From: Eutreptiella sp. 'Long Island Sound 2002'
Taxonomy: Eukaryota > Euglenozoa > Euglenophyceae > Eutreptiales > Eutreptiaceae
Assembly (NCBI GenBank): GCA_964036045.1
Contig: OZ038393.1
Coordinates: 46,616,429 to 46,680,428, forward strand
Length of the DNA stretch: 64,000 nt
Direction: 5' to 3'
The notes under the pieces are model-generated. The model did not search any database. It was given only the letters and a program-made list of their open reading frames with translations, and was not told the DNA's origin. The translations under genes and the position numbers were made by a program. Shown one piece after another: positions 39,306 through 50,808 of this stretch (position 1 is the first letter of the stretch; each line of letters starts with the position of its first letter).

Positions 39306-42251
39306 TGACGCGTTCCCGTGGTGGGCCGGCCACGGGACGCTGCGGTGACACGCACAAGTGAGCAGGCAGGCAAGGCACTACGCTCACAAGGGCATCAATA
39401 CGCCTGTGTCATGTGACAAAGCGTTTCAGAATCCTTGCCACTCTGCAAAGAGGGAACGAAAGTATGTACAGCAACACATCAGGATATGTACACATGGGGT
39501 TAAGACTGGACTGGGGTAAGGGCATCAGGGGACAATAGACACTCAGTCCCGACTCATATCCCAATCCCAGGTCCGACCCTCTCAGTGGCTGATGGGGGCG
39601 GGGGCTCAAACACAACCCATGCCCTGCTCAGTCCGGACCCTGAAACCCTGCCAATGGGAGAGGTGTCCCGCACAGCCACAGGCGAGTTCCTGGGAACCAA
39701 TGGGCTCCAAGGCCAACCGACAGTGGCTCCCTATGCTCCCTTAACGGCAGGTCCCAACTCCACTCTGAGCCAGAGATATGGCCCCGCCATTATCACCCAG
39801 GAGTTGGTAGCTGAAAATGGGCTGTTTCAGCCCACACTGGAATTAGCTTGAAAAACTCCAAAATTGACCCCTCATCCGGACCCGCCAGAGGTAGGGACGA
39901 GGCAACTGACCCTATGCCCTTCGAGTACGAACTCCCTGGAGCCCTCACCCAACCTGGTTCCCTCTGAGGTCCCGGCATCAGGGCAACACGGATGAGTCAA
40001 GTGGGGTCATGATGCCAAAATCACCAAAATTGGCGTCATTCCCACGCGTGGCTCGCCCGGCCAAGGTAAGGCCAATGGCTCACAGGGTAGGAGGCAGGAC
40101 CTAGGACTTATATCTGAGTGCACAACTTGGATTTAGGTCCGGGCTCCCTATGGGCTTAGAGAAATGGGGCCGCCAATTGACCACACGGAAGGGGGAAATT
40201 GGGGTCCCAAAATTGGGTCATTGTGGCTGCTTGAAATGAGCCAAAATTCGGTGTGCTCCCAATAGTATATCTCCACGCCGGCTTGGAGATCGGATCCGCC
40301 ATTCCATACGTGATCCACCGGGAGTCCAACGGAGACTCCCATGCCCTTGGCTCTCAAAGATCTCCATGCCACTCGGCGTGGTGACGATCCCAATTGGGTC
40401 CACAAATGCAAAAATGGCAAAATTGCCCATACTCAATTTGGCCTAGCGCCTTGACGAAGGCGGCTCCGCTTCGCCCACGTGGTGTGTGGACCATGGGGAC
40501 CATTACCCATAACACCCATGTCATATATGGTCCATTGGTCCATGCGTCCGGCGTGCACGAAGGTTAGAACATGGGGCACGGCGGGCAGCAAAAGTGGAAA
40601 AATGCTCAAAATGGCCAAAATTGCGCACGCTCATGGTTAGGGCAAATGAGGCACGTGCCCGACTTGGACCGGAGTGTGCCATAGGATTGATGTCAAGTCA
40701 TATGTGTCCAACATATCTTTGGGGCGTCGCCCAACTCCTCCGGTATTGGGAATGGCAGGGTCGCCAAGTGAGCCCATGATTTGGGATAGTCCCAAATCGC
40801 CAACATGGCGGCCACGGTATGCCAAGCCTAAGAGGAGCTATTCGCCGGGTCCAAGATATGTTGGGCACCGAAGTATGTACCCTCATATCATACTTGGGTC
40901 ATGTTGTCAATTGAGCGCAACGTTGAAATACACGGTCGCCACTTGACATCATGACGGGCCAAAAATGGCAAAATTGGCACAAAGACAAACCATAGTGCCT
41001 TTAAAGGCGCATAATTATATTATAATATCTTTGGCTTGGATCGTGCAATCACTTAATCCTTCTAAACACAATGACTTGACACCAATGACCTTCGATCCCA
41101 CGTATGTGCTCCACTTGGGGCGCCTTGAAAGGTTACGAGCGCTGCTTCCCAAGTGGGCACATGAAAGTATGGAAAAATGTAAAATACACACCTTGCTCCC
41201 GACGCATCGCTTCGGGATCACCATACAAGCTTCCCTTCACGAAGGTTAGGCTTGCAATTGACCGTAGGGAGTACGGAGAAGGGGCTTGCACAATATGAGG
41301 TCCATTGGCGGGCTTGTCTTGGAGCAATGGGCCCGCCAAATGGGCACGCAACACAACACATGGCACATACCAAATATTGCCCAAAAATGTAGCTCCCACC
41401 ACGATATGTCATGCCCCTCCAAGGGCATAACTTTGTGTCAATCGCTCATAGGAACTCAAGGAGAGTTCCTATGCAACACCAACACTTGCGCGCTACACTC
41501 GAAAGTTATCTTAACGCACGCAATATCATGGTCATAGAGCTATAACGCAAACTCTACCCTCTTGACCATGATCCATTACTCTAGCGCGCATGTGTAGAAA
41601 CGCAAGGCATATGAAGCTTCCTAAATTACGTCGGGAGTATTGTGAATACATCCCACGTTTCCTTATCGTCAATACTCGCAAGCGGCACGAGATATGACCT
41701 TCACAAGTGGCCTCACGAATCAACTTTGTTTTGCCCATATCTTTAAGACAAATGGAGGGCAGGATAAAAGGGAAGTTGATTCGTGCATACGGAAGCACGT
41801 AGGTCCACTCGAAAGAGGTCAAATCAAGTGCGGGGATGTCGAAGTCGAAAATCCGATTTCGACATCCTGAAAAATTCGGATTAAGGTTGCGAGTATTAAT
41901 TATGAAAATTGCGGAAGCATCCATGCAGTTCCTGGCGACTTTGGAGCCTTCGTGACGGATAACGTTAAAATTTCCATTATAAACAGTTAAACTGGCGGTT
42001 ACGGTAAAGTCGCGAACCAACCGCCAGCAGTCAAAACAGTGAGTATCGGAACGGAAGCATAAAAATTGACGGAAACAATATGAAAATAAAACCCTGTTGA
42101 TTCCTGATATTCTGATACACAAATCTCCGCTGGCGGTGCATCGGTTGCCGATGCGGGGCTTCACGGCACGGAACACGCCGTGCATGGGGTTAGTGGACCG
42201 GAGACCGGTTGTATGCCGTAACCTGGCCATGGGGTTCTGGGTACCGCTTCA
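39306..42251 (-). repeat. G1 5' LTR (right copy)
   Basis: The partner of 25114-28059 and of identical length. Since the element reads leftward, this copy holds the promoter for gag and pol. The borders are set by loss of identity to the left LTR at 39305 and by the CAAG duplication at 42252-42255. Confidence 0.95.
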
Positions 42252-45200
42252 CAAGCTAGTGGCCCGACATGCCGCCTCTGCCCTCCAAACCTTCATCCGA
42301 GATCATTCCCTCATGCACCACAGCCAGCACGGGGGCATGCCTAATTTCCGAACCATGGACCACCTTTACCACGTCACGGCAGAAATCGCCCGAAGCCCCC
42401 AGGCCTACCATTTTTATATAGACTTTAACAAGGCCTTTAACAGCGTTCCCCACCACACCCTCCGTCGGGTCCTCCACCACTATCCAATGCCGGCGGGGCT
42501 GGTCGACCTGATCAGTGGACTCTACGCCCACCCCCAGGACGCCCCCCTTGTCAACAATGTCAACCCCTAGCACTACCTCCAAACCAGGGGCCTCCGCCAG
42601 GGCTGCCCCATGTCCCCTGTCCTGTTCATCCTTTATTCTAACGTGCTGCTCCATGCAGCCCCACAACCCTCTCCGTTGGAGAGACCCGCCGAGACCTCTG
42701 CACACGCTTTCACCGATGACAAATTGTACCGATCACCCTCCCAGACCTACATCCAAAAGTTAATTGACTTCTATGACACGGACGCCAGGACATGGGGGCT
42801 CCAAATGAACTGTGACAAGTCAGAGGTGCACGCCCTGGGTGGCGTCCCACAGCATGACTTTCAGAGCCCAAGCGGCTTCACACTTTCTACTGTCGACCCG
42901 GATACTAAACAGCCACGGAAGGGCTACAAATACCTGGGGGTTTTCATCTACAACGATAAGCACCCCCCGCAACTCTGACACCAAATACACTCGGAACTGA
43001 GCAGCTACTTCGTACACCTCTCCCCGCTTCGCCTCACCCTCCCTGAGCTGGTTAAACTGGTGAATGTCCAACTGATACCAATCCTCACCTACCGCCTCAT
43101 AGCCCACCCTTTTCTCCCCAGCGAAATAGACGAGCTCATGGCAGCAGTCTGGAAAGAGCTTGCCACGCATGGCAGAATCTCGCCCAAAGTCTCCACTAAG
43201 GACATATACCAGCCACGCGCTAAGCTGGGGCTAGGCCTCCGCCACCTGGGAATAGCGGTTCACAAGTCTTTTGTTGAGGCGGGACTAAGGTACCTAAACC
43301 AGGACGGACCCCCGGCCAGATGTGCGGCAGCTAGAGACGCCCTCCTATTCACACGGCAGAATGCCCTTCAAGATAGCTTCCTGGATGCGGCCAACCGCCT
43401 GAGTGTTCGATTCCACGCCCCTGGACCATGGAACCCCTGCCTCCCCTGTGAGCTACGCGAGCGAGAACGACTGTATGCTGCACCCCGAAACGCCCCCCCC
43501 TGCCTGGCCACGGTTACCAAAGTCTACAAAAAAACAGCCACCATTTGCTTCGACACCGGGGAATCCGCTACCATCACGGAACGGAGTAATTTCACTTTCA
43601 CACCCCCCAACACCCCTCCTCTCCCCCCGGGTGACATAACCCACTACCACCTTTTCCCACCCTTCTCTTTCCCGCAAACCCGCAACCCCGACATCCCGGT
43701 TCCTCTTCAAGCGGACCTCATGGATAGCACCTGTGAAGGCCACTGGTTCCACCTGCCTAACCTCCGCCACGTGCTAAACCAGGAGGATCTAATGGGGTGG
43801 GGGTGCATTCAGGCGGCTAACCTCGTCGCCGAGCTCCGCTTTGATGACACGGCGTGGATCTATACGGATGGAAGCTCGGGAGATGGGGGCCATGGCAGCG
43901 CCTTCGCTATCTTTTGGCAACAACAGTGTTACGTCCTCTGCCGCTCGTCACCCTCACCCACTTCAGGGGGCTCCGAGCAATGGGCCATGGCAATGGCGTT
44001 AGCCCACCTCCCCAACATCCTCCTGCATACTCCGGTGGTGATCTTGGGGGATAACCTTGACACAGCCGAAGCGGTCAACCGAGCCCTCTCCAACCCCCCC
44101 CCTAGCGAGGCCGTCCACTTACACACAGGGTACACGAGACACTACCTACACATCCCTCCTCGCCCCCCTACCTCACCTGATCCATGTGGCTTGGATCAAA
44201 TCAAAATTTATGGGAAACGAGCTCGCGGACTATTTCTCAAAATGGGCCGCTCAAGCATTAATGTGGCATCCCTCCCTCTTACCCCCCCCCCCCCTGCGGG
44301 AGTAGTTACTAGTGGGGGCCTAGCCCTCATCTCAAAAATTCCGAAACACCACACCCGCTCCCTCTTCCCGACCCACCCACACATGCGCCTGCACTTCAGC
44401 ACCAGCGCAAGCTTTCTCCAACAGAGCAGCTTTTTCTCGGCAATCGCATTCAAGTGGGTGTCAGGCACGTATGGTTGTCAGGACTACAGACCTCACTGCG
44501 ACACCAGTGACCGAACATGCCCTAAATGTCAAGGAGTACACCCGATGGATTCCATCTCATTCTGTTCCCTCTGTCCCACGATGCAATTGTTCCAACAGTG
44601 TCTTTCCAGCGCCTGGCCCCCCCCTTTTGATAAATTAGCACTGGAATGGTGGATAGCCAGCGACCGTGGGGACCGACGACTCGCTACCAGAACGCTCGTC
44701 CCAAAAACGCTCCACACAACGCTTTCAACGTCCCCGTCAGGCAAAGACCCCGCTATGCATGCTAAGGACTTTGACAGCGCCCTGGTTAAACGCAACAGGG
44801 CGCTCACGCAGCTCATCGAGGACACCAACCAATTTTCGCACGACAACCCACCCGGGCCCATCGGCCCACCAGTAACCAGAAACAATTATTTTGATTCCCT
44901 GGGTGAATTCAGTACCTCCAGAGGCCATACCCCCCGGGACCCGCCAAACTACGTTCCCCCCTCGGCCCTGCCTGCGGCGGTGCTGACACCCCCGAAACGC
45001 AAAGCCTCGGATCAACCACAGCTGAAAAAACGCCCCCCCCCCCGGCACCACCCAAGCCAGCAAAGCCCTGCGCAGGCAACGCGCTCTGGACGCCTACCTG
45101 CAGCCTATTGGCCCCTGTCCCCCCCCCCCCTCCTCCCCCTGCGCCACCCGGACGTGACGGAGCCCAGGTGCAGCACAAAGGGTGAAATTGCAGTGAACCC

Positions 45201-45273
45201 GCCCCCCCCCCCGGCTACACACCCTCCTGATCCCAAACAGCCTTGGATCGACAAATTCTCCCCCCCGACCTAG

Positions 45274-45623
45274 CGGCCCTGAACCTGTTGTATGTCTCTC
45301 CTCATGCCTCCAGTAATTCCCTTCGATGTAGCTAGCTAATCCACCCTGACCACCGCCGAAAGTTCCCTCTGTTAGTCAGGTTTTGCTTACAGTTTCGAAT
45401 GCGCATCCAACTCTCATGATATATCGCGTATATCACCCCCTCATGTGCCGGCGGACGCCCTACAGGATCTTGAGGCGCCGAGCACCCGAGTTTGCACTGA
45501 CCCAATGGCGTAAGGGGCATCCATCGGGTGACTCTGCCTACTGGTTTCTGCTGTAAAGTAGTTTTGCAGTGTAAATTCGATCGAACAGTCTTCACCGGAC
45601 TCAAAATGTGTCTACGTGCAAAA
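45274..45623 (+). other. LINE A 3' untranslated region
   Basis: Lies between the ORF2 stop and the right target duplication. There is no ORF. It ends in GTGCAAA with only a short A-run, so the usual long poly(A) tail is absent or eroded. Confidence 0.65.
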
Positions 45624-45638
45624 AAGGGGAGGGGCAGG
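45624..45638 (+). repeat. Target-site duplication of LINE A, right copy
   Basis: Identical to 21282-21296. The LINE B ORF1 frame resumes here in the same phase. Confidence 0.85.
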
Positions 45639-47734
45639 GGCAAAGGGCAGCGGAAGGGCCAGGGGCGGACCCGTTCAATGTCGTGGATGTGAGGGCGGGC
45701 GTGGATGTGAGGAGGAGGGAGTGGAGGAGCCAGAGGGAGTCGGTAATCGCCGACATCCTCGAGGTGTCGGGGGATGAGGGGGAGGAGGCGGGGAGGATGG
45801 CGGTGGAGGGAGGCCCAGGACAGCCGTTGGCGCCTAATGTGCCGGCGGCTGCCATGAAGTCCATCCTCCCGGAGGTGCGGAGGCAGGAGGAAGGCAAGGG
45901 CGGACGAGGGCAGCTAGAGGCGGGAGCGGCAGGGAGCGGAGACAGCAGCGTGAGCACCGGTGGGAGAGGGGGGACGGGCAAGGGAGGGAAAGGGCAGGCA
46001 GGGACAACGGGGGCTGTACACGAGAAGGGACACCTGGCAGGAAAGGCGGGAAAAGGGAGTGGACGGGGGCAACAGTGTCCGCAGCCCCAACGCTCGTTCA
46101 GGCAGCCGCCGAGGAGGTCGCCCCCAGGGGTCAGTGTGGCGGTAAGGGCGGAGGAGGAGAGGGAGGCGCGCCGCCAGTAGGCGGCGCGGTACGAGGCACT
46201 GGCGCACGTGGAGCAACAGCGCCGTCGCCACCAGCCCCCAGGGCAAGGGCTGGACACCATCTACCAGTTGGAGATGGAGCCGGGGAGGACGGGGATCAGG
46301 GGGGGGCAGGCGGAGCAGAGCAGCGCAGCGGTGCAGGGCAGTGGTGCGGAACAGGTAGAAGCCGGCAGGGGCAAGCAGGGGAAAGGGGCGGGGCAACAAG
46401 GGCTACAGGGGAAGGGACAGGGGAGGGCGGGACTCCACAGAGTAGGCGGCAAGGGATGCGGGGCGATGGGCCGACAAGGCAAGGGGCAGGGGAAGGGGGG
46501 TGGCCTTGGGTACATGGGCTCGCCGGTGTCTCCAGGGACGGGATTGGGATGGTTGGGAGGTGTACTCCCGCCAGCCGTCCCACCAATCGTCCCACCATTC
46601 CCGCCGCCGCCATACCCAGCGATGGGGATGATGTACCCGCCGCTGCCGACATACCCGGGCATGCAACCACAGGCGCACATGCAGCAGCACCATCAGGCCG
46701 CTGGGACAGCGTGGGGAGCGCAGGAAGGGAAGGGAGAGGAGCACAGGAGGGCGTGGGAAAGGTTCGGGGAGGCGGAGAGGAGTCTGCGGGAGAGGTAGGC
46801 CAGAGACAAGGGTGAGGTGGGCGGAACGGAGGAGGGGAGGACGGAGGGGACTGACAGGCCGCAGGGAGGGGAAGCACAGGCAGTGGAGGAGCTGCAGAGG
46901 GCGTGGGCGGACCTTCGGAGGAGGCAGGAGGGCGATGAGAGGGCGGAACGGGAGGGAGGACGAGAAGAGGAGGGTAGGGGGCGGGAGGATACCCCGCTGG
47001 TGCCGTTCCGACGCCCGGCTATCCCACCGGAGCAAGAGGGAGAGATGCAGGAGAGGGCATGGAGGCGGATTAGGGGGGAGGCGGCGAGGCTGGCGGACAG
47101 GGACAGGGTGGTGGCAGCGCGGGAGCGCAGGGTGCGGGAGGAGGAGGAGGCGGTGGCCCGGGGGGCCCGCTGGGTCCTCCCGGATCCGGAAGGGGACACC
47201 CCCTCCACGGATGTGGAGGGGCGGTCGCCGTCAGGGAAAAGGGCCAGGGAGGAAGACGAGGAGGCAGGGCAGGAAAGGGGGAAGCGGCGCAGGAGGGAGG
47301 AGCGAGGGGCAGGGGAGGCGGAGGGGGCACCGCGGCCGGCCAGCCCCAGTCCGGAGCCGACGCCGACAGACTGGGACTTGGAGTCCCCACCGCCGCGGCA
47401 GTATGCGCCGCCGTCGGTGCGGAGGAGACCCGGGACGGTGGCGGGGTGGACGGAGGGGGACGTGGCGGAGCTGGCCCGCTACGTGAAGTGGGCGGGGAAG
47501 ATGAGGGGAAGGCAGGAGAAGAGGGGGCCCCGCCCCTTCAGTGACCTGGTTGGCAGGGCGGGGAGGCCCAGGGAAAGGGGGCCGGAGATGGAAGAGTGGC
47601 GGTGGAGGAGGATGCTGGGGGCGGCGCTCCCGGGGATGCGCCTGGACTGTCCCCAGGAGAGGGGGAAGAAGCCCAGGGTTCAGATGCTGCGAGAGCTGTT
47701 GCAGCGGGAGGTGCGGTACGGTGGCGACGCGTAG

Positions 47735-49500
47735 GGCCGGGCAGGGGCAGGAACGGGGAGCGCTAGGGGCAGGGGGCCAGGGGCGTGCGGAGGGACGGGC
47801 AGATGGGATGCGGAGAGGCGGGCGCAGGGGGTCGGCGGAGGTGGAGGAGGGTGAGGAGGGGATGTGACGGACACGAGGAGAGGAGGAGGGGAGCAGAGAG
47901 GTGCAGGTGCGCAGAGGAGGACGGGGACACAGCTGAAAGTGGAGGGGGATGTGGTGCTGGAGGAAGCGGACGAGAACCCCAAGCGGAGAGCACAGGACCA
48001 GCGGCGGGGGAGAGGGGAGAAGGGGTGGCGGAGTACGGGGTCGCAGGCGAGTGCGGAGGAAGCAACCGAGCAGTGGGACGCGAGACGTATCGTGGGTACG
48101 GCGAGCAGAGTGGGGCAGAAAGGGCAGCAGACAGGAAGCAGTATCGGAATGTGGTACAGTGACGGAGCGGAGCGCGAGGTCGTGACTGGCGAGAACGGCC
48201 GGCGAAGGCGTGGAGCAGCGCTGTGCCCCTCGGGTGCAGCACGGCGCCAGGGCTCTGACTTGCAGCTCTCTGCGTGGCAGGAAGGTGCTGCATTGAAAAC
48301 ATTGAGCTTACGTGCGCCATGCTCAGAGGGGTTGACCACGCCAGGCCTTGGTGGCCGGGCTCCACAATGCAACTGCAGCGGCGGGAATTCGGCAAGCGTC
48401 TCCGGCGCATGGGGGGTACAGGACCACAGTCCAGACCATAGATACATCCATCCCCCCCCCCCTTCCACACAGGGCGCCCGGCAGCCAGGATGGGGTGAGA
48501 GGCGGGGACTGAGGGAGCACCCAGGGGAAAGGGTAGGGGCGAGGGGGAGGGGCAGGGGTAGGGCACGCGAGTGGCACACACGAGTGACAGCGCTGCACGG
48601 ACAGGGAGGGCAGACCTTGCAGGCAGGGTCGACAGCGAGAAGGAGAATGGGAGGGGAGACAGGCGAGAGAGGGGGCGCAGGGCAGCGGGACCAGGGTAAC
48701 ACAAAGAAGAGCAGAGGGCACACGCAGGGCGCGCGGGAGCAGCAAGGAGCGCGAGCACAGAACCAAAAAAAAAAAACAACAGCAGGACAGGCGGACACAC
48801 AGGAAGGGCACATAGAGGTGGCAGGGCACGGGAGGTGGGGGGAACAGGGGGCCAACGAGGGCGCAAGGGAACACAATGTCTCTCTCAGAGAAGCACCATA
48901 CCGATGACCCGCATAGAGCCGTACCGGCGCGCCGCCCGACCATCAGGGAACTGATGGAGGGGAGGCCGGCGGGAGAGGACGACGGTGGACTCCCCCCGAA
49001 GAGGTGTTTGGGGAGGCCGCCCAGGTCGGCCTACAGGTCGGAAGACAGGGCGGAGGCCCTGAGGCACGTGAGGGCGCGCGAGATACAACCATGGCGCGGA
49101 GACGACCAGCGGCGAGCACACGGAGCAGGGGAACAACACTAAGAGGGCGAGCAGGAGACAGAGGGGAGGGGAGGGTAGAGAGGAGAAGAAGCGGATACAT
49201 GTACAGCAACGTGGGCTAAATGGCTCGGTCGCCCGGCATGGCTGGGGACCGCCAAGGGCAATGCCACAGGATGGCGGAGGGACTGGACGTGAGCACCGAA
49301 CAGAACCGAGACAGATGGCGATGCAGTGTTGTTGTGCGTGCATGCAGGGAGGAGGGAACCAAGCGGAAAGAAGCACGAAAAAAAAAAAACCCGGACAACA
49401 CCCCGCAGCCCCACAAGGTGGCGGGACAGAAAAGGACGAGTGGCTAGGGCCACGCGACGGCCCGAGGTGACTAGGACAGCTAGGGAGACGGCACAGGAGA
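47735..49500 (+). other. LINE B GA-rich segment without ORF2
   Basis: Directly after ORF1 one expects ORF2, but no endonuclease or RT motif is present on either strand. The strand is purine-rich with A-runs at about 48766 and 49378. A plus frame at 48876-49142 (starting MSLSEKHHTDD) and long minus frames are composition artefacts or unrecognised. Confidence 0.5.
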
Positions 49501-50300
49501 GAGGGGCGGGGGAGGGAGGGGAGCGACCCGTGCTAGGCGCACAACACGGTCCCCGGATGGATGAGGATCCAGTGGGCCCGCGCCACGGGGTTGCTGGCGG
49601 CCCGGTGGGGTATAAACATGGGAAGAGGGATGGGATGGGGCCGCACGACAAACCAGGGGAATAGGCCGGGACCGCGTCACGGGGGAAGGGGGCGGGAAGG
49701 GAGCGACCCGTGCTAAGCGCACAAAACGGTCCCCGGATGGATGAGGATCCAGTGGGCCCGCGCCACGGGGTTGCTGGCGGCCCAGTGGGGTATAAACACG
49801 GGATGAGGGATGGGATGGGGCCGCAAGACAGCCCGGGGGATTAGAGCAGGGCCGCGGTACAGGGGAAAGGGACGGGGGCGGGAAGGGAGCGGCCCGTGCT
49901 AGGCGCACGAAACGGTCCCTGGATGGAAGAGGCCCCAGTGGGCCAGCGCCACTGGGTAGCATGCGATCCGGTGGGGTATAAACACGGGATGCAGGGACAA
50001 GGGGACGGGGCGGGGAAGGGTGTGCGGCTAGGGCCGCACAACGGCCCGAAGGGGTAGGGAATCCATGGGACGCTGGGAACGGGCCGGTGCCGGGATGAGG
50101 CAAAGGGGAATGGGACATGGGAAGGGCAGGGAGGCCGAAAGCGCCAAGCAACAGCCCCCTGGGATCCGGAAACCAGTCGCCATGGAGTGGTAAACCATGG
50201 GCTAACCATGGGGAACCTGGCCACGGGAAGTCGAGAAAATGCCCTGAACTCCGGGACGGCCGTGAGGTGTCCGCAGGGGTGAGGGTTGACATTGAGATCC
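49500..50300 (+). repeat. LINE B 3' tandem repeats, about 180-190 bp
   Basis: Three units begin at about 49518, 49697 and 49886. Each starts GGAGCG(A/G)CCCGTGCTA and contains CGGTCCC.GGATGGA, GGGCC.GCGCCAC and GGTGGGGTATAAACA. The steps are about 178 and 189 bp. The GGGGTATAAACA core is kept in each unit. A further unit occurs in the inverted fragment at 2341-3300. Confidence 0.8.
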
Positions 50301-50786
50301 CCGGGTCAATGGCCTGAGTACACGTAGGTTCACGCGTGAGCGGGACCAGGGGGAACGTGGAAAGGGTCGTCCCCTGGCCTCCAGCCCTGGATGGACGACA
50401 ACCAAGTGCATCCGGGAGCCGAGTGGGTACTCAAGCCCGTGAGGGATGGGGAGAGGTGAAATGTGGTTGACAGAGAGAAATGCTCCGCTGTCGGCGAGGG
50501 CTATCCACAGGAAACCCGCCAGCAGGCGCCCAATAGGCTGTGCTAGGGGGGGAAGGCCGGGGGATCCTTCAAAGGGTGACCGGAAGGAGCTGAAACAGTG
50601 AGGGCAGCGACTGAAGGGAGCCTACCACCGGTCATGCCCCAAGGGAACCTGGTTGAAGTCCTCGGCCGTGAGGTGAGACAGGGGTCACCAGGGGAACTGA
50701 TGGTGGAGAGCACTCCTTCCCGCCAGAGGCGGCCACCATGTAAAACAAACAAGGAGGAGTCACATAAGGCTGCGGACGCGGCCGCC

Positions 50787-50806
50787 CTTACTTACTTACT
50801 TACTTA
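50787..50806 (+). repeat. (CTTA)5 tail of LINE B
   Basis: Five perfect CTTA units at the exact junction with G2 gag. Short tandem tails instead of poly(A) are typical of some LINE clades. A degenerate version ends the copy at 2341-3300. Confidence 0.75.
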
Positions 50807-50808
50807 AC

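Larger units (their letters stand above)
25114..42251 (-). mobile_element. G1: young, apparently intact Ty3/gypsy chromovirus
   Basis: 17,138 bp with two 2946-bp LTRs in the same orientation, TG...CA ends and a 4-bp target duplication. It is transcribed on the minus strand, so the right LTR is the 5' LTR. The order is LTR, leader, gag (34580-38854), pol (to 29558), a 1.5-kb noncoding stretch, a polypurine tract, LTR. Pol order is protease, methyltransferase-like domain, RT, RNase H, integrase, chromodomain, which places it in the chromovirus branch of Ty3/gypsy (Metaviridae). Near-identical LTRs and two long open frames point to very recent insertion and possible activity. Confidence 0.95.
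23157..45273 (+). pseudogene. LINE A ORF2: endonuclease, RT, RNase H, zinc cluster; split by G1
   Basis: The APE endonuclease lies at about 23510-24210 (LSHNL, LLQELNEE, GGDFNCTRN, WIDAYRHM, RLDYIFVS, STDHHPV). The RT starts at about 24850 (DILHSANPCKAGG, NYRSIALSNTVCK), is cut by G1 after 25113, and resumes at 42252 with LVARHAASALQ in register. It continues with DFNKAFNSVPH, GLRQGCPMSPVLF and FTDD (near 42712). RNase H follows at about 43850-44250 (IYTDGSSG, SEQWAMAMAL, ILGDN), with its end shifted to another frame (GNELAD; the usual His is Lys). A Cys-rich cluster CPKCQG..FCSLC lies near 44520. Stops occur at 24390 (TGA), 42568 (TAG) and 42976 (TGA), with shifts near 24850 and 44160-44290. 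The C-terminus is Pro-rich and ends at 45271. Non-functional copy. Confidence 0.88.
21297..45623 (+). mobile_element. LINE A, split by Ty3 element G1
   Basis: The element is bounded by a perfect 15-bp target duplication (21282-21296, 45624-45638) and ends in a short A-run. Without G1 (25114-42251 plus one 4-bp duplication) it is about 7.2 kb. ORF1 carries the AlkB-like N-terminal half. ORF2 carries endonuclease, RT and RNase H. ORF1 is already open at the first base of the element, so the copy is probably 5'-truncated. Its insertion lies inside the LINE B ORF1 and leaves that frame continuous on the two sides. Confidence 0.85.
20969..47734 (+). pseudogene. LINE B ORF1, basic coiled-coil protein, split by LINE A
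   Basis: The ATG at 20969 begins MYSAMSQMPDPQ. The frame runs to the target duplication at 21282-21296 and resumes in the same frame at 45638, finishing at 47734 (about 800 codons without LINE A). Two in-frame TAG codons interrupt it, at 46178 and 46796. The N-terminal half is Gly/Lys/Glu-rich and probably disordered, with a Pro-rich patch near 46570-46680. A charged helical stretch at about 46990-47160 (ERAWRRIRGEAARLADRDR and onward) should form a coiled coil. A very basic stretch (GKRAREEDEE to GKRRRREER) follows, then a compact C-terminus with WTEGDVAELARYVKWAGK. This fits a LINE ORF1 RNA-binding protein by position and composition. I recognise no named fold. Confidence 0.6.
14606..50808 (+). 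mobile_element. LINE B, decayed, interrupted by LINE A
   Basis: The left end abuts G2 gag at 14605. The right end is a (CTTA)5 tail at 50787-50806 that abuts G2 gag again at 50809. Without LINE A the sequence is about 11.8 kb. The order is: endonuclease-RT-RNase H frame (14926-20412), 132-bp tandem repeats (20620-20883), a separate basic coiled-coil ORF1 (20969-47734), a GA-rich stretch, and a 3' region of 180-190 bp repeats. An ORF2 placed before ORF1 is abnormal. This may be two LINEs joined, or a recombinant, rather than one element. The tail and 3' repeats match the fragment at 2341-3300. Confidence 0.6.

Noticed and set aside
25114-42251. LTR copies considered as two solo elements or a segmental duplication
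   Set aside because: Equal length, TG...CA ends, a CAAG target duplication, a polypurine tract and gag-pol between them show one LTR retrotransposon.
47680-48943. Minus-strand ORFs of 367-398 codons in LINE B
   Set aside because: Composition artefacts of a GA-rich plus strand (Ser/Pro/Cys/Leu-rich translations). No motif.
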